Positions 23,480 through 32,531 of a stretch of 64,000 nucleotides of DNA are shown piece after piece. Position numbers and translations under genes: made by a program. The notes under the pieces were generated by a model. The model worked only from the letters and a program-made list of their open reading frames with translations, made no database searches and was not told where the DNA came from. How positions within the stretch are numbered: position 1 is the first letter of the stretch; each line of letters begins with the position of its first letter. Source of the stretch: UM-FILTER-47-13 sp964445195 (GTDB taxonomy: Bacteria; Pseudomonadota; Alphaproteobacteria; Micavibrionales; Micavibrionaceae); the NCBI GenBank assembly GCA_964445195.1, contig CAYUKA010000010.1, positions 1 through 64,000 on the forward strand. Reading direction: 5' to 3'.

Positions 23480-24601
23480 ATGGACCAGGAAGAAGACGAT
23501 TTAAAGCGTTTTGCCGCCGATGAGGATGATGAGCGCATTCGGCCGATCGATACCGACAGCCAGACGCCGGCAGGAGCAGAGACTGCGCCGCCGGGCGCGC
23601 CTGAGGACGAACCTGCCGGCAACCCTGTGCCGCCAATTCCCGATGCGGGTTTGCCGGGCAGTGACGGTAAAACCCTGGAAGGGCCGGCGGGCGAGCCCGG
23701 ACCGGAAGAACCGGCAGAGCCTTTTCTGAAAGATGAACCTGAACCGTTCCTGCGGGATGAACCGGAACCCGCTGCAAAAGATGCAGCGCCGCCATCATCA
23801 CCGGGGCCGATGCAGGGCCGCGATGAAAAGGCCGAGGATATGAGCCTGTCAGAGGATTTTGTCCTGCGGCAGGATGAGCGCGCTGAAGAAGAGCGGCGTG
23901 AAGCGTATAACAAGAGCATGGCCGAGCTTGGTGAAGCCCGCATGCGGATTTCCGGCGAAGAACCTAAATATGTGGAGAAGGGCGAGTTTGTTGATCTGAT
24001 GGAGCAATTCCCGACCCTGCGCAGTATTATGGTCGGGGTCGGCTGGGACAATCGCAGCTTTGAAGACAGCCCGGTCGATGTTGACCTGAGCCTGTTTTTG
24101 CTCGACAAGACCGACATGACCCGCATTGATGAGGATTTTGTCTTCTATAATAACGAACGGGCATTTGAAGGGGCTGTCCGTCACTATGGCGATAGCCGGA
24201 CCGGTGCGGGCGATGGCGATGATGAAAATGTGTTTATCGACCTGACCGGTATCTCATTCGATATTTTGAAAATCGCTTTTGTGATCACGATCTATGATCC
24301 GGAATACCAGGGGCTGAATTTTGGTGAGATTAAAAATGCCTATTTCCGGATTTTCAATCATGAGGACCGCGAAGAGATTTTACGCTTTAAGCTGGAAGAC
24401 CAGAGCGAACATAAATATAACGGCATGGCGGTTGCCACGATGATCCGCGAAGGCCCGAAATGGATTTTTGAAGCGCAGGGCAGCTATTTCAATGGCGGGC
24501 TTGCCAAGATTGCCACTGATTACGGGATTATCATCAAGGAATTGCAATCGACCGGCGATTCCGATGCCGCTATGAATGAAGAAGGCGATGAGCTGGATTA
24601 G
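23480..24601 (+). CDS. TerD-domain protein with long acidic Pro-rich N terminus
   Basis: 373 residues. The first 170 or so are disordered-looking and rich in Pro, Glu, Asp and Gly, with two near-repeats (EPFLKDEPEPFLRDEPEP). The C-terminal 200 residues form a TerD domain: IMVGVGWDNR, DVDLSLFLLDKTD, FVFYNN, DSRTGAGDGDDEN, then FVITIYDPEYQGLNFGEIKNAYFRI. The GD(D)EN acidic loop and SRTG motif match the Ca2+-binding loop of TerD. The long N-terminal extension is unusual for the family and may bind calcium or partners nonspecifically. No signal peptide is seen, so it is probably cytoplasmic. The stop overlaps tail-to-tail with the next, opposite-strand gene. Confidence 0.85.
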   Translation: MDQEEDDLKRFAADEDDERIRPIDTDSQTPAGAETAPPGAPEDEPAGNPVPPIPDAGLPGSDGKTLEGPAGEPGPEEPAEPFLKDEPEPFLRDEPEPAAKDAAPPSSPGPMQGRDEKAEDMSLSEDFVLRQDERAEEERREAYNKSMAELGEARMRISGEEPKYVEKGEFVDLMEQFPTLRSIMVGVGWDNRSFEDSPVDVDLSLFLLDKTDMTRIDEDFVFYNNERAFEGAVRHYGDSRTGAGDGDDENVFIDLTGISFDILKIAFVITIYDPEYQGLNFGEIKNAYFRIFNHEDREEILRFKLEDQSEHKYNGMAVATMIREGPKWIFEAQGSYFNGGLAKIATDYGIIIKELQSTGDSDAAMNEEGDELD

Positions 24602-25098
24602 AAGCCGCCGCCGCGCTTCATAACTTGTTCGGTCTTGATTTTCGGGGCTTTGCCGCCACCGCCCTGGCGCTGGTCGCCCATCCGCTCACGGCTGTGCATT
24701 TCGCGGTCGAGCAGTTCATCAATGTCCGGGATTTTGTCCATCTGTAGTTCTTGTATGACCGCATTGAAGAAATTACAGCCTTTTTCCTGCCAGTTATAGA
24801 TTTCATCACCGACCGGCTCGCCTCTGATAGTCATCGCCGCCACGTACCATTCATCGTCCCTGTCCGGCCGGGCACGGATCACGCAGATTTGTTCCATCGG
24901 CAGCTTGCCTTCCGGCGGCTCGTCATACATCATCTGGACTTCGGCTTCCAGCTCGATGCCGTCCGGGTCCATCCGCACCTCGGCGCTGCAACTCTGCCCC
25001 GTTTCCGAGTCGTAACAGGACCACGGAAACGTTTCATAGGGGCCGAGCTCCTGGCTGACCCCTAATTTGCTGAGCAACTCTTTTTTCGGCAGGCGCAT
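24598..25098 (-). CDS. Conserved-looking hypothetical protein
   Basis: 166 residues, no signal peptide or membrane span; family not recognised. It begins MRLPKKELLSKLG, has a strand-rich acidic middle (SCSAEVRMDPDGIELEAEVQMMYDEPPEG, read in parts) and an ordered segment with WYVAAMTIRG, then a helical stretch and a Gly/Lys-rich tail. Four Cys are scattered without a CxxC. The ATG at 25098 follows AAGG at a good distance; a GTG one codon earlier is possible. The AT-rich 59 bp upstream contains TATAAT-like hexamers, so it may have its own promoter. Its position beside the ter/antiporter genes hints at a related role, unproven. Confidence 0.65.
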   Translation of the reverse strand: MRLPKKELLSKLGVSQELGPYETFPWSCYDSETGQSCSAEVRMDPDGIELEAEVQMMYDEPPEGKLPMEQICVIRARPDRDDEWYVAAMTIRGEPVGDEIYNWQEKGCNFFNAVIQELQMDKIPDIDELLDREMHSRERMGDQRQGGGGKAPKIKTEQVMKRGGGF

Positions 25099-25157
25099 CA
25101 CTATAAACCTTAGTAAAATTATAGAAAATATAACCTATTCATTATAAGAAAGTATAG

Positions 25158-26609
25158 TTAAAAAAGCTGGCCTTGTGCGCTTTTATATGGGTTTTGAGCG
25201 GCTTTTTTATCCTGTTTGGCCGTTTTTGTGGCGCTTTTGGCCTCTTTAGCCCCTGTTTTGCCGATTGTGGCGGCGACATTCTGGTCGTTTTTAAAGCCGA
25301 GCGTCACAATTTGCCCGTCATGAGTGGTACCGGCTTCGGTAACCGGCGTGCCGTTTTCATCGCGCACAACGACATAACCGCGGTTCAGAACGCTTTTGAA
25401 CGACAGGCTTTCCAGCATGCGGCCGGCATAGGTCAGCCGTTTATCCTGTTCGCTGCCGATTTTGTTGCCGGCGGCATTGAGCGCGCGGCTGTGCAGCGCC
25501 AGCATACGCCCGGCTTCAGCCAGCAGGTTTCGGGGGTGACGCAACCGGCCGGCGTGTGCGGCAAGGGCTTCGCGCTGGTGACTGAGCCGGCGCTCAAAAC
25601 CGTTTTTAAGCTTGTTTGCCGTATGATCGAGCGCCTGCGTTTTCATGTCCAGCAACCGGCGCGGATCACCAAGCCGGGCGGCCAGGTGAAGCGTACGGTC
25701 CCGCGCGCCATCAAGCGTACGGCTCAGCGTGCTGATCAGGCGTTGCTCGTCTTCAGAAATTTGTGCCAGCAAATCGATTCGGCGCGGCACGGCCATCTCT
25801 GCCGCGCCGGTCGGGGTCGGAGCGCGAATATCGGCGGCGTAGTCAATCAGTGTCGTATCGGTTTCGTGGCCGACGGCAGAAATCAGCGGGATGGTGCTGG
25901 CGGCGGCGGCGCGGACGACGTTTTCTTCGTTAAAGGCCATCAGGTCTTCAAGACTGCCGCCGCCGCGCGCGACAATCAGCAGGTCCGGGCGCCGGTCTGC
26001 GGGCAAAGCATTAAACCCGTCAATCGCGGCGGCGATCTGGTCTGCCGCGCCCTCGCCCTGCACATTGACCGGCCAGAGCCAGACCGGGCGCGGGAAGCGG
26101 TCGTCAAGCCGGTGCATGATATCGCGGATCACCGCGCCGGTCGGCGAGGTCACAATCCCGATCCGCTCAGGCAGGAACGGCAGCCGCTTTTTACGCTCGG
26201 CGGCGAACAACCCTTCACCGGCCAGCCGGGTTTTTCGTTCTTCCAGCATTTTCAGCAGCGCGCCTTCGCCGGCCAGTTCCATAGCCTCGACAACCATCTG
26301 GTAGTTCGATCGTGCCGGATATGTCGAAATGCGCCCGGTGCAGATAACCTCAAGCCCTTCTTCCGGCCGGATGGACAGTTTACTCAGCGTGCCTTTCCAG
26401 CACACCAGGTTGACCACGGCGCTATCGTCTTTAAGGTCGGAATACATGTGGCCGGAGGTATGAATCTTGACGCGGGACAGCTCGCCGCGCACCCGCACGC
26501 GGCCATAGGCATCCTCCAGCGTTTTCTTGAGCGAAAAGGCCAGTTCGGACACGCTGAACTCCGGCACGTTGGCGTGCGGCGCAGCATCGGAAGTATTTTG
26601 GTTTGTCAT
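25158..26609 (-). CDS. xseA: Exodeoxyribonuclease VII large subunit
   Basis: 483 residues. The N-terminal OB domain (VRVRGELSRVKIHTSGHMY, LKDDSAVVNLVCWKG) and the catalytic domain motifs (IGIVTSPTGAVIRDI, VARGGGSLEDLMAFNEE, SAVGHETDTTLIDYAADIRAPTPTGAAE, read in parts) are complete. A long coiled-coil region (about 265-400) and a Lys/Ala-rich tail follow. With XseB it degrades single-stranded DNA to oligonucleotides. The small subunit gene xseB is not adjacent. The start MTNQNTSDAAPH is divergent from putA across 84 bp. Confidence 0.95.
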   Translation of the reverse strand: MTNQNTSDAAPHANVPEFSVSELAFSLKKTLEDAYGRVRVRGELSRVKIHTSGHMYSDLKDDSAVVNLVCWKGTLSKLSIRPEEGLEVICTGRISTYPARSNYQMVVEAMELAGEGALLKMLEERKTRLAGEGLFAAERKKRLPFLPERIGIVTSPTGAVIRDIMHRLDDRFPRPVWLWPVNVQGEGAADQIAAAIDGFNALPADRRPDLLIVARGGGSLEDLMAFNEENVVRAAAASTIPLISAVGHETDTTLIDYAADIRAPTPTGAAEMAVPRRIDLLAQISEDEQRLISTLSRTLDGARDRTLHLAARLGDPRRLLDMKTQALDHTANKLKNGFERRLSHQREALAAHAGRLRHPRNLLAEAGRMLALHSRALNAAGNKIGSEQDKRLTYAGRMLESLSFKSVLNRGYVVVRDENGTPVTEAGTTHDGQIVTLGFKNDQNVAATIGKTGAKEAKSATKTAKQDKKAAQNPYKSAQGQLF

Positions 26610-26693
26610 GACGCTTCGATAATATAGAGTCGCTTCATAAAGATAAAGCCGTATGGGCCATGAATAACAGGTGAATAACAGGAGGTTTCAGAC

Positions 26694-29600
26694 ATGACCG
26701 GACCGCTCTCATCGTCTTTGCATCGTGACGAGGCGCAGTGTGTTGACGAGTTGCTGGCCAGTCTTGACTGGGATGAAGGGCGCCAGCGCCGGGTGCAGGA
26801 CCGCGCCCGCGAACTGGTCGCCAAAGTGCGCGATGGCAAGCGTCAGCCCGGCGAGCTGGAATCCTTCCTGCAGCAATACGGGCTGAACACCGAGGAAGGG
26901 CTGGCGCTGATGACGCTGGCCGAAGCGCTGCTGCGCATTCCCGATGCCCATACGGCTAATGCGCTGATCCGCGACAAGATGGCCGCGGCTGACTGGCTCA
27001 GCCAGCAGGGCGACCGGAAAAAGGGCGGGTCCAAAGATATGCTGGTCAAGGCCGCCGGTATGGGGCTGGCCCTGACCCGCAAAACGCTCGACAGCGCTGC
27101 CGCGCGGCTGGGGGAACCGGTGATCCGCAAGGCGATGGTCGAGGCGATCCGCATGCTCGGGCGGCAGTTCGTGCTCGGCCGCACCATTGAGGAAGGGGTG
27201 AAGAACGCGCAGGCGTACAAGGACAAGGGCTACCGGATTTCGTACGATATGCTCGGCGAGGGCGCGCGCACCGATGAGGATGCGCAGCTTTATTTCGACA
27301 CTTATTACGGGGCGATTGAGCATATTGCGTCCAAGGCCAATGGCGGCTCCCGGCCCGGTATGTCGGTCAAGCTCTCGGCGCTGCATGCGCGCTATGAATA
27401 CGGCCAGAAGGATATCTGTATCCCGGCCCTGACCGACCGGCTGTTGCAGCTCGCCAAGCTGGCGGCGGCGCATAATGTCGATCTGACTGTCGATGCTGAA
27501 GAGGTCGACCGGCTGGCGCTGTCGTTAGAGATTATCGCCGCTGTGGCCGGCGCTGATGATCTGGATAAAGACTGGCAGGGTTTTGGTCTGGCCGTACAGG
27601 CATACCAGAAACGCGCTCCGGCGCTGATCGACGCGCTGGCGGATATGGCCGAACAAACCGGGCGGCGGCTGCAGGTGCGGCTGGTCAAGGGCGCGTACTG
27701 GGATACCGAAATCAAGCGCTCGCAGGTCGAGGGCCTGCCAGATTACCCGGTCTTTACCCGTAAGGTGAATACCGATCTGTGTTATCTCGCCTGTGCCGGC
27801 AAGCTGATGGCCCGCCGCGACCTGTTTTACCCGATGCTGGCGACCCACAACGCGCATACGGTTGCCGCGGTGCTGGAGCTGGCCGGCAATGACCGCGCCG
27901 GTTTTGAATTCCAGCGCCTGCACGGTATGGGCGAAACGCTGCATAACCAGATCGTCGGGGATAATCTCGCCGATGTATGCGTGTACGCGCCGTGCGGCAG
28001 TCACGAGGAATTGCTGCCCTACCTTGTGCGGCGGCTGCTGGAGAATGGCGCGAGCACGTCTTTTGTCCACCAGATTCTTAATGAGCAGGTCGCGATTGAT
28101 GAGATTATCTCCGACCCGGTGCAGGATGCCGCTAGCCATGACACAAAGCGCCACCCGCATATTCCGCTGCCGCTTGCGCTTTACGGCCCGGACCGCCGCA
28201 ATGCCGCCGGGCTGGATGTCCGTGCGGCGGCTGATATCGAACCGCTGGTGGCGGCGATGGCGCAGGCGGTTGACCGGCAGCGTCATGAAGCAGCGCCGCT
28301 GATTGGCGGCAAATTGCAAAAAGGCGGTGCCGCCGCGCCTGTGACCAACCCGGCCAACACCGATAGCGTCGTTGGCGAGATGAAAAGCGCAACCGAAGAA
28401 CAGATTGACAGCGCGTTCACCGCTGCGCAGGCAGGTTATGAGATCTGGAGCCAGACCCCGGCGGCAGAGCGGGCCGCGGCGCTGGACCGGCTGGCCGACC
28501 TGATGGAACGTGATGACCACCGCGCCGCTCTGATGGGGCTGTGCGTACGCGAGGCCGGCAAGACGGTGCCCGATGCGCTGGCCGAGATTCGCGAAGCGGT
28601 TGATTTCTGCCGCTATTATGCCCGGCAGGGCCGTACGTTGTTTAATGAAGACGGCGTACAGCTGCCCGGCCCGACCGGGGAAAGCAATGTCCTGAGCCTG
28701 CGCGGGCGCGGCGTTTTTGTCTGTATCAGCCCGTGGAATTTCCCGCTGGCGATTTTTACCGGCCAGATTGTGGCGGCGCTGATGGCCGGCAACGCGGTGA
28801 TAGCCAAACCGGCCGAGCAGACGCCGCTGGTGGCGGCCTATATGGCGGCGCTGGTCCACAAGGCCGGGGTGCCGGGTGAGGCGCTTTCCCTGCTGCCGGG
28901 CGATGGTGCGGTCGGGGCGCGGCTGGTGGAACACACGGATGTTGCCGGTGTCGCCTTTACCGGTTCGACCGCAGTGGCGCGGCTGATTAACCGGGCGCTG
29001 GCGGCCAAGGACGGGCCGATCGTGCCGCTGATCGCCGAGACCGGCGGCCAGAACGCGATGATTGTCGATAGTTCGGCCCTGCCGGAGCAGGTCATAGACG
29101 ATGTGCTGATCAGCGCCTTTGGCGCGGCCGGGCAGCGCTGCTCGGCGCTGCGGGTGCTGTATGTGCAGGACGAGGTGGCGGAGCGGATGATCGCCATGCT
29201 GGCCGGGGCGATGAAGCGGCGCCGGCTGGGTGATCCGCTTGATCTGTCCACCGATATCGGGCCGGTGATCGATGAAGAGGCGCTGGACCGGTTAAACGCG
29301 CACAAGGGCTGGCTCGAACAGAACGCGACCCTGATCGCGCAAACGCCGCTGGAGCCGGCGCTGGCGCAGCGCGGGCACTTCTTTGCGCCGGTGGCCTATG
29401 AAATTGACGATATCAGGCAGCTTGAGCGCGAGGTGTTCGGCCCGGTTCTGCATGTTATTCGTTATAAAGCCGATGAGATTGATGAGGTGATTAGCGCGAT
29501 CAACGACACCGGCTATGGCCTGACCATGGGCTTCCATACCCGGATCAGCAGCGCGATGGCGGATGTGACGGGTAAAATTCATGTCGGCAACGCCTATGTC

Positions 29601-29780
29601 AACCGTACGATGATCGGCGCGGTGGTCGGCGTCCAGCCTTTCGGCGGGCACGGCCTGTCCGGCACCGGGCCGAAAGCGGGCGGGCCGCATTACCTGCCGC
29701 GCTTTGCCACCGAGAAAGTCGTTTCGATCGATACGGCCCGGCAGGGCGGCAATGCCAGCCTTGTCACGCTCGAGGAATAA
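26694..29780 (+). CDS. putA: Bifunctional proline dehydrogenase / L-glutamate gamma-semialdehyde dehydrogenase
   Basis: 1028 residues, the size of the shorter PutA class that lacks the DNA-binding ribbon-helix-helix of E. coli PutA. The proline dehydrogenase barrel (about 130-460) includes MSVKLSALHARYE, VRLVKGAYWDTEIKR and YAPCGSHEELLPYLVRRLLENG. The aldehyde dehydrogenase domain (about 545-1010) includes ISPWNFPLAIFTGQI, FTGSTAVARLI, the catalytic Glu in IAETGGQNAMIVDSS, and the catalytic Cys816 in GQRCSALR. It oxidises proline to glutamate, passing electrons to quinone through FAD and NAD+. AGGAGG precedes the ATG. Without the N-terminal repressor domain, regulation must come from elsewhere. 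Confidence 0.96.
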   Translation: MTGPLSSSLHRDEAQCVDELLASLDWDEGRQRRVQDRARELVAKVRDGKRQPGELESFLQQYGLNTEEGLALMTLAEALLRIPDAHTANALIRDKMAAADWLSQQGDRKKGGSKDMLVKAAGMGLALTRKTLDSAAARLGEPVIRKAMVEAIRMLGRQFVLGRTIEEGVKNAQAYKDKGYRISYDMLGEGARTDEDAQLYFDTYYGAIEHIASKANGGSRPGMSVKLSALHARYEYGQKDICIPALTDRLLQLAKLAAAHNVDLTVDAEEVDRLALSLEIIAAVAGADDLDKDWQGFGLAVQAYQKRAPALIDALADMAEQTGRRLQVRLVKGAYWDTEIKRSQVEGLPDYPVFTRKVNTDLCYLACAGKLMARRDLFYPMLATHNAHTVAAVLELAGNDRAGFEFQRLHGMGETLHNQIVGDNLADVCVYAPCGSHEELLPYLVRRLLENGASTSFVHQILNEQVAIDEIISDPVQDAASHDTKRHPHIPLPLALYGPDRRNAAGLDVRAAADIEPLVAAMAQAVDRQRHEAAPLIGGKLQKGGAAAPVTNPANTDSVVGEMKSATEEQIDSAFTAAQAGYEIWSQTPAAERAAALDRLADLMERDDHRAALMGLCVREAGKTVPDALAEIREAVDFCRYYARQGRTLFNEDGVQLPGPTGESNVLSLRGRGVFVCISPWNFPLAIFTGQIVAALMAGNAVIAKPAEQTPLVAAYMAALVHKAGVPGEALSLLPGDGAVGARLVEHTDVAGVAFTGSTAVARLINRALAAKDGPIVPLIAETGGQNAMIVDSSALPEQVIDDVLISAFGAAGQRCSALRVLYVQDEVAERMIAMLAGAMKRRRLGDPLDLSTDIGPVIDEEALDRLNAHKGWLEQNATLIAQTPLEPALAQRGHFFAPVAYEIDDIRQLEREVFGPVLHVIRYKADEIDEVISAINDTGYGLTMGFHTRISSAMADVTGKIHVGNAYVNRTMIGAVVGVQPFGGHGLSGTGPKAGGPHYLPRFATEKVVSIDTARQGGNASLVTLEE

Positions 29781-29827
29781 TATAAGCTGTCATCTTATTT
29801 GATGATTTATAGTCATAAGGAATATGG

Positions 29828-31147
29828 ATGATGAAAGTTCTGCTTGTCGGCGGCGGCGGCCGCGAACATGCACTGGCCTGGCAGCTGGCGCAGTCCGAGC
29901 GGTGTGAAGCGCTTTACTGCGCGCCGGGCAATGCCGGGATTGCCGAATGTGCCGAGTGCATTGACATCGAGGCCGAGGATGTCGGGGCGCTGGTGGCGTT
30001 TGCGGCTGAGAAAGCCATTGATCTGGTTGTGGTCGGGCCGGAAGCGCCGCTGGTGGCCGGGCTGGCCGATCAGCTCACCGCAAAGGGAATCAGGGTTTTC
30101 GGCCCGACAAAGGCGGCGGCGCAGCTTGAAGGCTCCAAGGGGTTCATGAAAGACCTGTGCGCGAAATATGGTGTGCCGACCGCCGCCTATGGCCGGTTTA
30201 CCGATCCGGCCGCCGCCGAAGCCTTTATCCGTAAACAGGGCGCGCCCATCGTGGTCAAGGCGGACGGGCTCGCTGCCGGTAAAGGCGTCATTATCGCCGG
30301 GAGCGTTAATGAAGCGATTGAGGCGGCCCGCGATATGCTGGCCGGCGAGTCGTTCGGCGAGGCCGGCCGCGCGGTGGTGATCGAGGAGTTTCTTGATGGC
30401 GAGGAGCTGAGCTATTTCGCGCTGGCTGACGGCAAGACGGTGGTGCCGCTGACCTCGGCGCAGGATCACAAGCGCGCTTATGACGGCGATAAAGGGCCGA
30501 ATACGGGCGGTATGGGCGCGTATTCGCCGGCCCATATGATGACCAGGGCGCTGGCGCAGCAGATTGACGAGACGATCATCCAGCCATTGATCGCCGGGAT
30601 GGCGACGGAGGGATGCCCCTATACCGGCGTGCTGTTCGCCGGGGTGATGCTGGTGGACGGCAAGCCTTACGCGCTTGAATATAACGCCCGTTTCGGCGAT
30701 CCGGAATGCCAGGCGCTGATGATGCGCCTGGCCTGCGATTTGCTCGAGATTCTGGATGCCTGCGCGCGGGGCAATCTGGCGGCGGTCAAAGACCGGATTT
30801 ACTGGCGCGAGGAAGCGGCGCTGTGCGTTGTTATGGCGGCAAACGGCTATCCGGGCGCGTATGAGAAAGGATCGGTCATAGAGCTGGATCATGCCGATCT
30901 TGGCGCCGACTCAAAAATATTCCATGCCGGTACCGCGCGCGATGAGCAGGGGCAATTGACCGCGCAGGGCGGCCGGGTGCTCGGTGTGACGGCGCTTGGC
31001 TTCGGGATCGCCGATGCGCAGCGCCACGCCTATGACGCGGCCGCGAAAATCACCTGGCCGGGCGGGTTTTACCGCCGCGATATCGGCTGGCGGGCCGTGG
31101 CCGCCGGTGAGGACGATGATCATGCCGGTGTCTCTGCGTCTTGTTAA
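29828..31147 (+). CDS. purD: Phosphoribosylamine--glycine ligase (GAR synthetase)
   Basis: 439 residues. ATP-grasp enzyme of purine synthesis step 2, joining glycine to phosphoribosylamine. Motifs: VGGGGREHALAW at the N terminus, GPEAPLVAGLADQL, KADGLAAGKGVIIA (nucleotide loop), GEELSYFALADGK, AQDHKRAYDGDKGPNTGGMGAYSP, and YNARFGDPECQALM with metal-binding residues. The C-terminal domain ends ADAQRHAYDAAAKI. Two ATG codons in a row (29828, 29831) make either start possible; the second gives the more usual MKVLLVGGG. It follows putA by 47 bp on the same strand. Confidence 0.96.
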   Translation: MMKVLLVGGGGREHALAWQLAQSERCEALYCAPGNAGIAECAECIDIEAEDVGALVAFAAEKAIDLVVVGPEAPLVAGLADQLTAKGIRVFGPTKAAAQLEGSKGFMKDLCAKYGVPTAAYGRFTDPAAAEAFIRKQGAPIVVKADGLAAGKGVIIAGSVNEAIEAARDMLAGESFGEAGRAVVIEEFLDGEELSYFALADGKTVVPLTSAQDHKRAYDGDKGPNTGGMGAYSPAHMMTRALAQQIDETIIQPLIAGMATEGCPYTGVLFAGVMLVDGKPYALEYNARFGDPECQALMMRLACDLLEILDACARGNLAAVKDRIYWREEAALCVVMAANGYPGAYEKGSVIELDHADLGADSKIFHAGTARDEQGQLTAQGGRVLGVTALGFGIADAQRHAYDAAAKITWPGGFYRRDIGWRAVAAGEDDDHAGVSASC

Positions 31148-31205
31148 GCGATTCGCGCCATGATAAGACAGTAAGAGTGAAACATTCCGCACAGGCCGTT
31201 ATTTC

Positions 31206-32531
31206 ATGAACAAGGATCAGGCGCTTCAGGCCGCCGATAATAAAGAATCCCAGGATATCGTTCTGGCCCGGCACAGCGCCGGCACCATCAAGCGCTATGT
31301 GTTCCCTGCCGGGACGGTGCTGTTCGACAAGGGTGAGAATCGGCAATGTGCGTTCCTGATCGAAACCGGCGAGGTTCATATTATAGGCAATGATGAAGGC
31401 GGTGACGACAGGCTGCTCTGCGTGATCGGCGCTGGCGAGATTTTCGGCGAGATGGCGCTGATCGACAACACGCCGCGCACGGCCACCGCCGTCACCCGGA
31501 CCGAGTGCGAAATTTTCGTGATCCCGCGCGATTCCCTGCATGAGCGGGTTAAGGGTCTTGACCCGATTGTCTCGCTGCTGGTCAGTTTGCTGATCGAGCG
31601 GTATCGCATCACCCGGATTCACCTGCCGGAATCGGTCAAGCAGGATAATGCCGGCGATTTTATCAAACGGATCAGCCGCTATGAAAAAATGCCGGAAGCG
31701 CTTTTGCGGCTGCGCAATACAGAGCAGCAGCGTGAAATCGCGCTCAAGGAATTAAAGCTGGAGCAGAAGCTGCGCGCGGGTCTTGAGCAGCGCCAGTTCG
31801 TGCCGTATCTGCAGCCGATCCTTGATCTGGCGACCCGGCGCGTGGCCGGGTTCGAGGCGTTGATCCGCTGGAACCACCCGCAGCGCGGCATGGTTTTTCC
31901 CGACGAGTTCATCCCGGTGGCCGAACGCACCGGCGTTGTGCAGCATCTTGACCGCATGATGCTCGAAAAAGCCTGCGAAACCCTGCCGGCGCTGCATGAA
32001 CAAACCGGTGATGACAGCCTGTTCATTAGCGTCAACCTGTCCGGGATCAATTTTGAAACCATTGATATCGTCAACAGCGTTCGCCGCACGATCATGGATA
32101 GCGGCGTCGATCCCGCCCATATCAAGCTTGAGGTCACCGAAAGTGCCCTGATCGACGATCCCGAACAGGCCGAAAAAGTCCTGCAGGGGTTGAAAGCGCT
32201 GGGGCTGAACATTTCGCTTGATGATTTCGGCACCGGCTATTCCTCGCTCAGCTACCTGCATACGTTCACGATTGACGATCTGAAGATCGACCGCTCCTTT
32301 GTGATGCAGCTCAATGACGACAACCGCAGTATCGATATCGTCCGCGCGATCATCGCGCTGGCGCGCAATTTCAAGCTGAATGTTGTCGCCGAAGGCATAG
32401 AGCGCGAGGAGGATATCGTCGCGCTGCGCAGCCTTGACTGCGATTACGGCCAGGGCTACCTGTTCAGCAAGCCGGTGCCGGTCGAAGACGCCATCGCCTT
32501 CGCGGTGGAAAGCCTGAAGGCGTCGCGCTAA
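31206..32531 (+). CDS. Cyclic-nucleotide-binding domain plus EAL phosphodiesterase
   Basis: 441 residues. Residues 25-140 form a cNMP-binding domain with the phosphate-binding cassette GEMALIDNTPRTATAV (81-96, Arg91 as phosphate contact). Residues 190-435 form an EAL domain: EAL at 217-219, VNLSG, EVTES, DDFGTGYSSLSYL, LKIDRSFV and VVAEGIE. These catalytic and metal-binding motifs look intact, so c-di-GMP hydrolysis to pGpG is expected. Coupling the two domains would let cAMP or cGMP control c-di-GMP level. There is no GGDEF domain, no membrane span and no cyclase nearby. The stop overlaps, tail to tail, with the next gene. Confidence 0.9.
   Translation: MNKDQALQAADNKESQDIVLARHSAGTIKRYVFPAGTVLFDKGENRQCAFLIETGEVHIIGNDEGGDDRLLCVIGAGEIFGEMALIDNTPRTATAVTRTECEIFVIPRDSLHERVKGLDPIVSLLVSLLIERYRITRIHLPESVKQDNAGDFIKRISRYEKMPEALLRLRNTEQQREIALKELKLEQKLRAGLEQRQFVPYLQPILDLATRRVAGFEALIRWNHPQRGMVFPDEFIPVAERTGVVQHLDRMMLEKACETLPALHEQTGDDSLFISVNLSGINFETIDIVNSVRRTIMDSGVDPAHIKLEVTESALIDDPEQAEKVLQGLKALGLNISLDDFGTGYSSLSYLHTFTIDDLKIDRSFVMQLNDDNRSIDIVRAIIALARNFKLNVVAEGIEREEDIVALRSLDCDYGQGYLFSKPVPVEDAIAFAVESLKASR

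Noticed and set aside
21660..24601. Tellurite-resistance operon
   Set aside because: TerB, TerC, TerZ and TerE are absent; only TerA-like and TerD-domain proteins with a Ca/Na antiporter are present.
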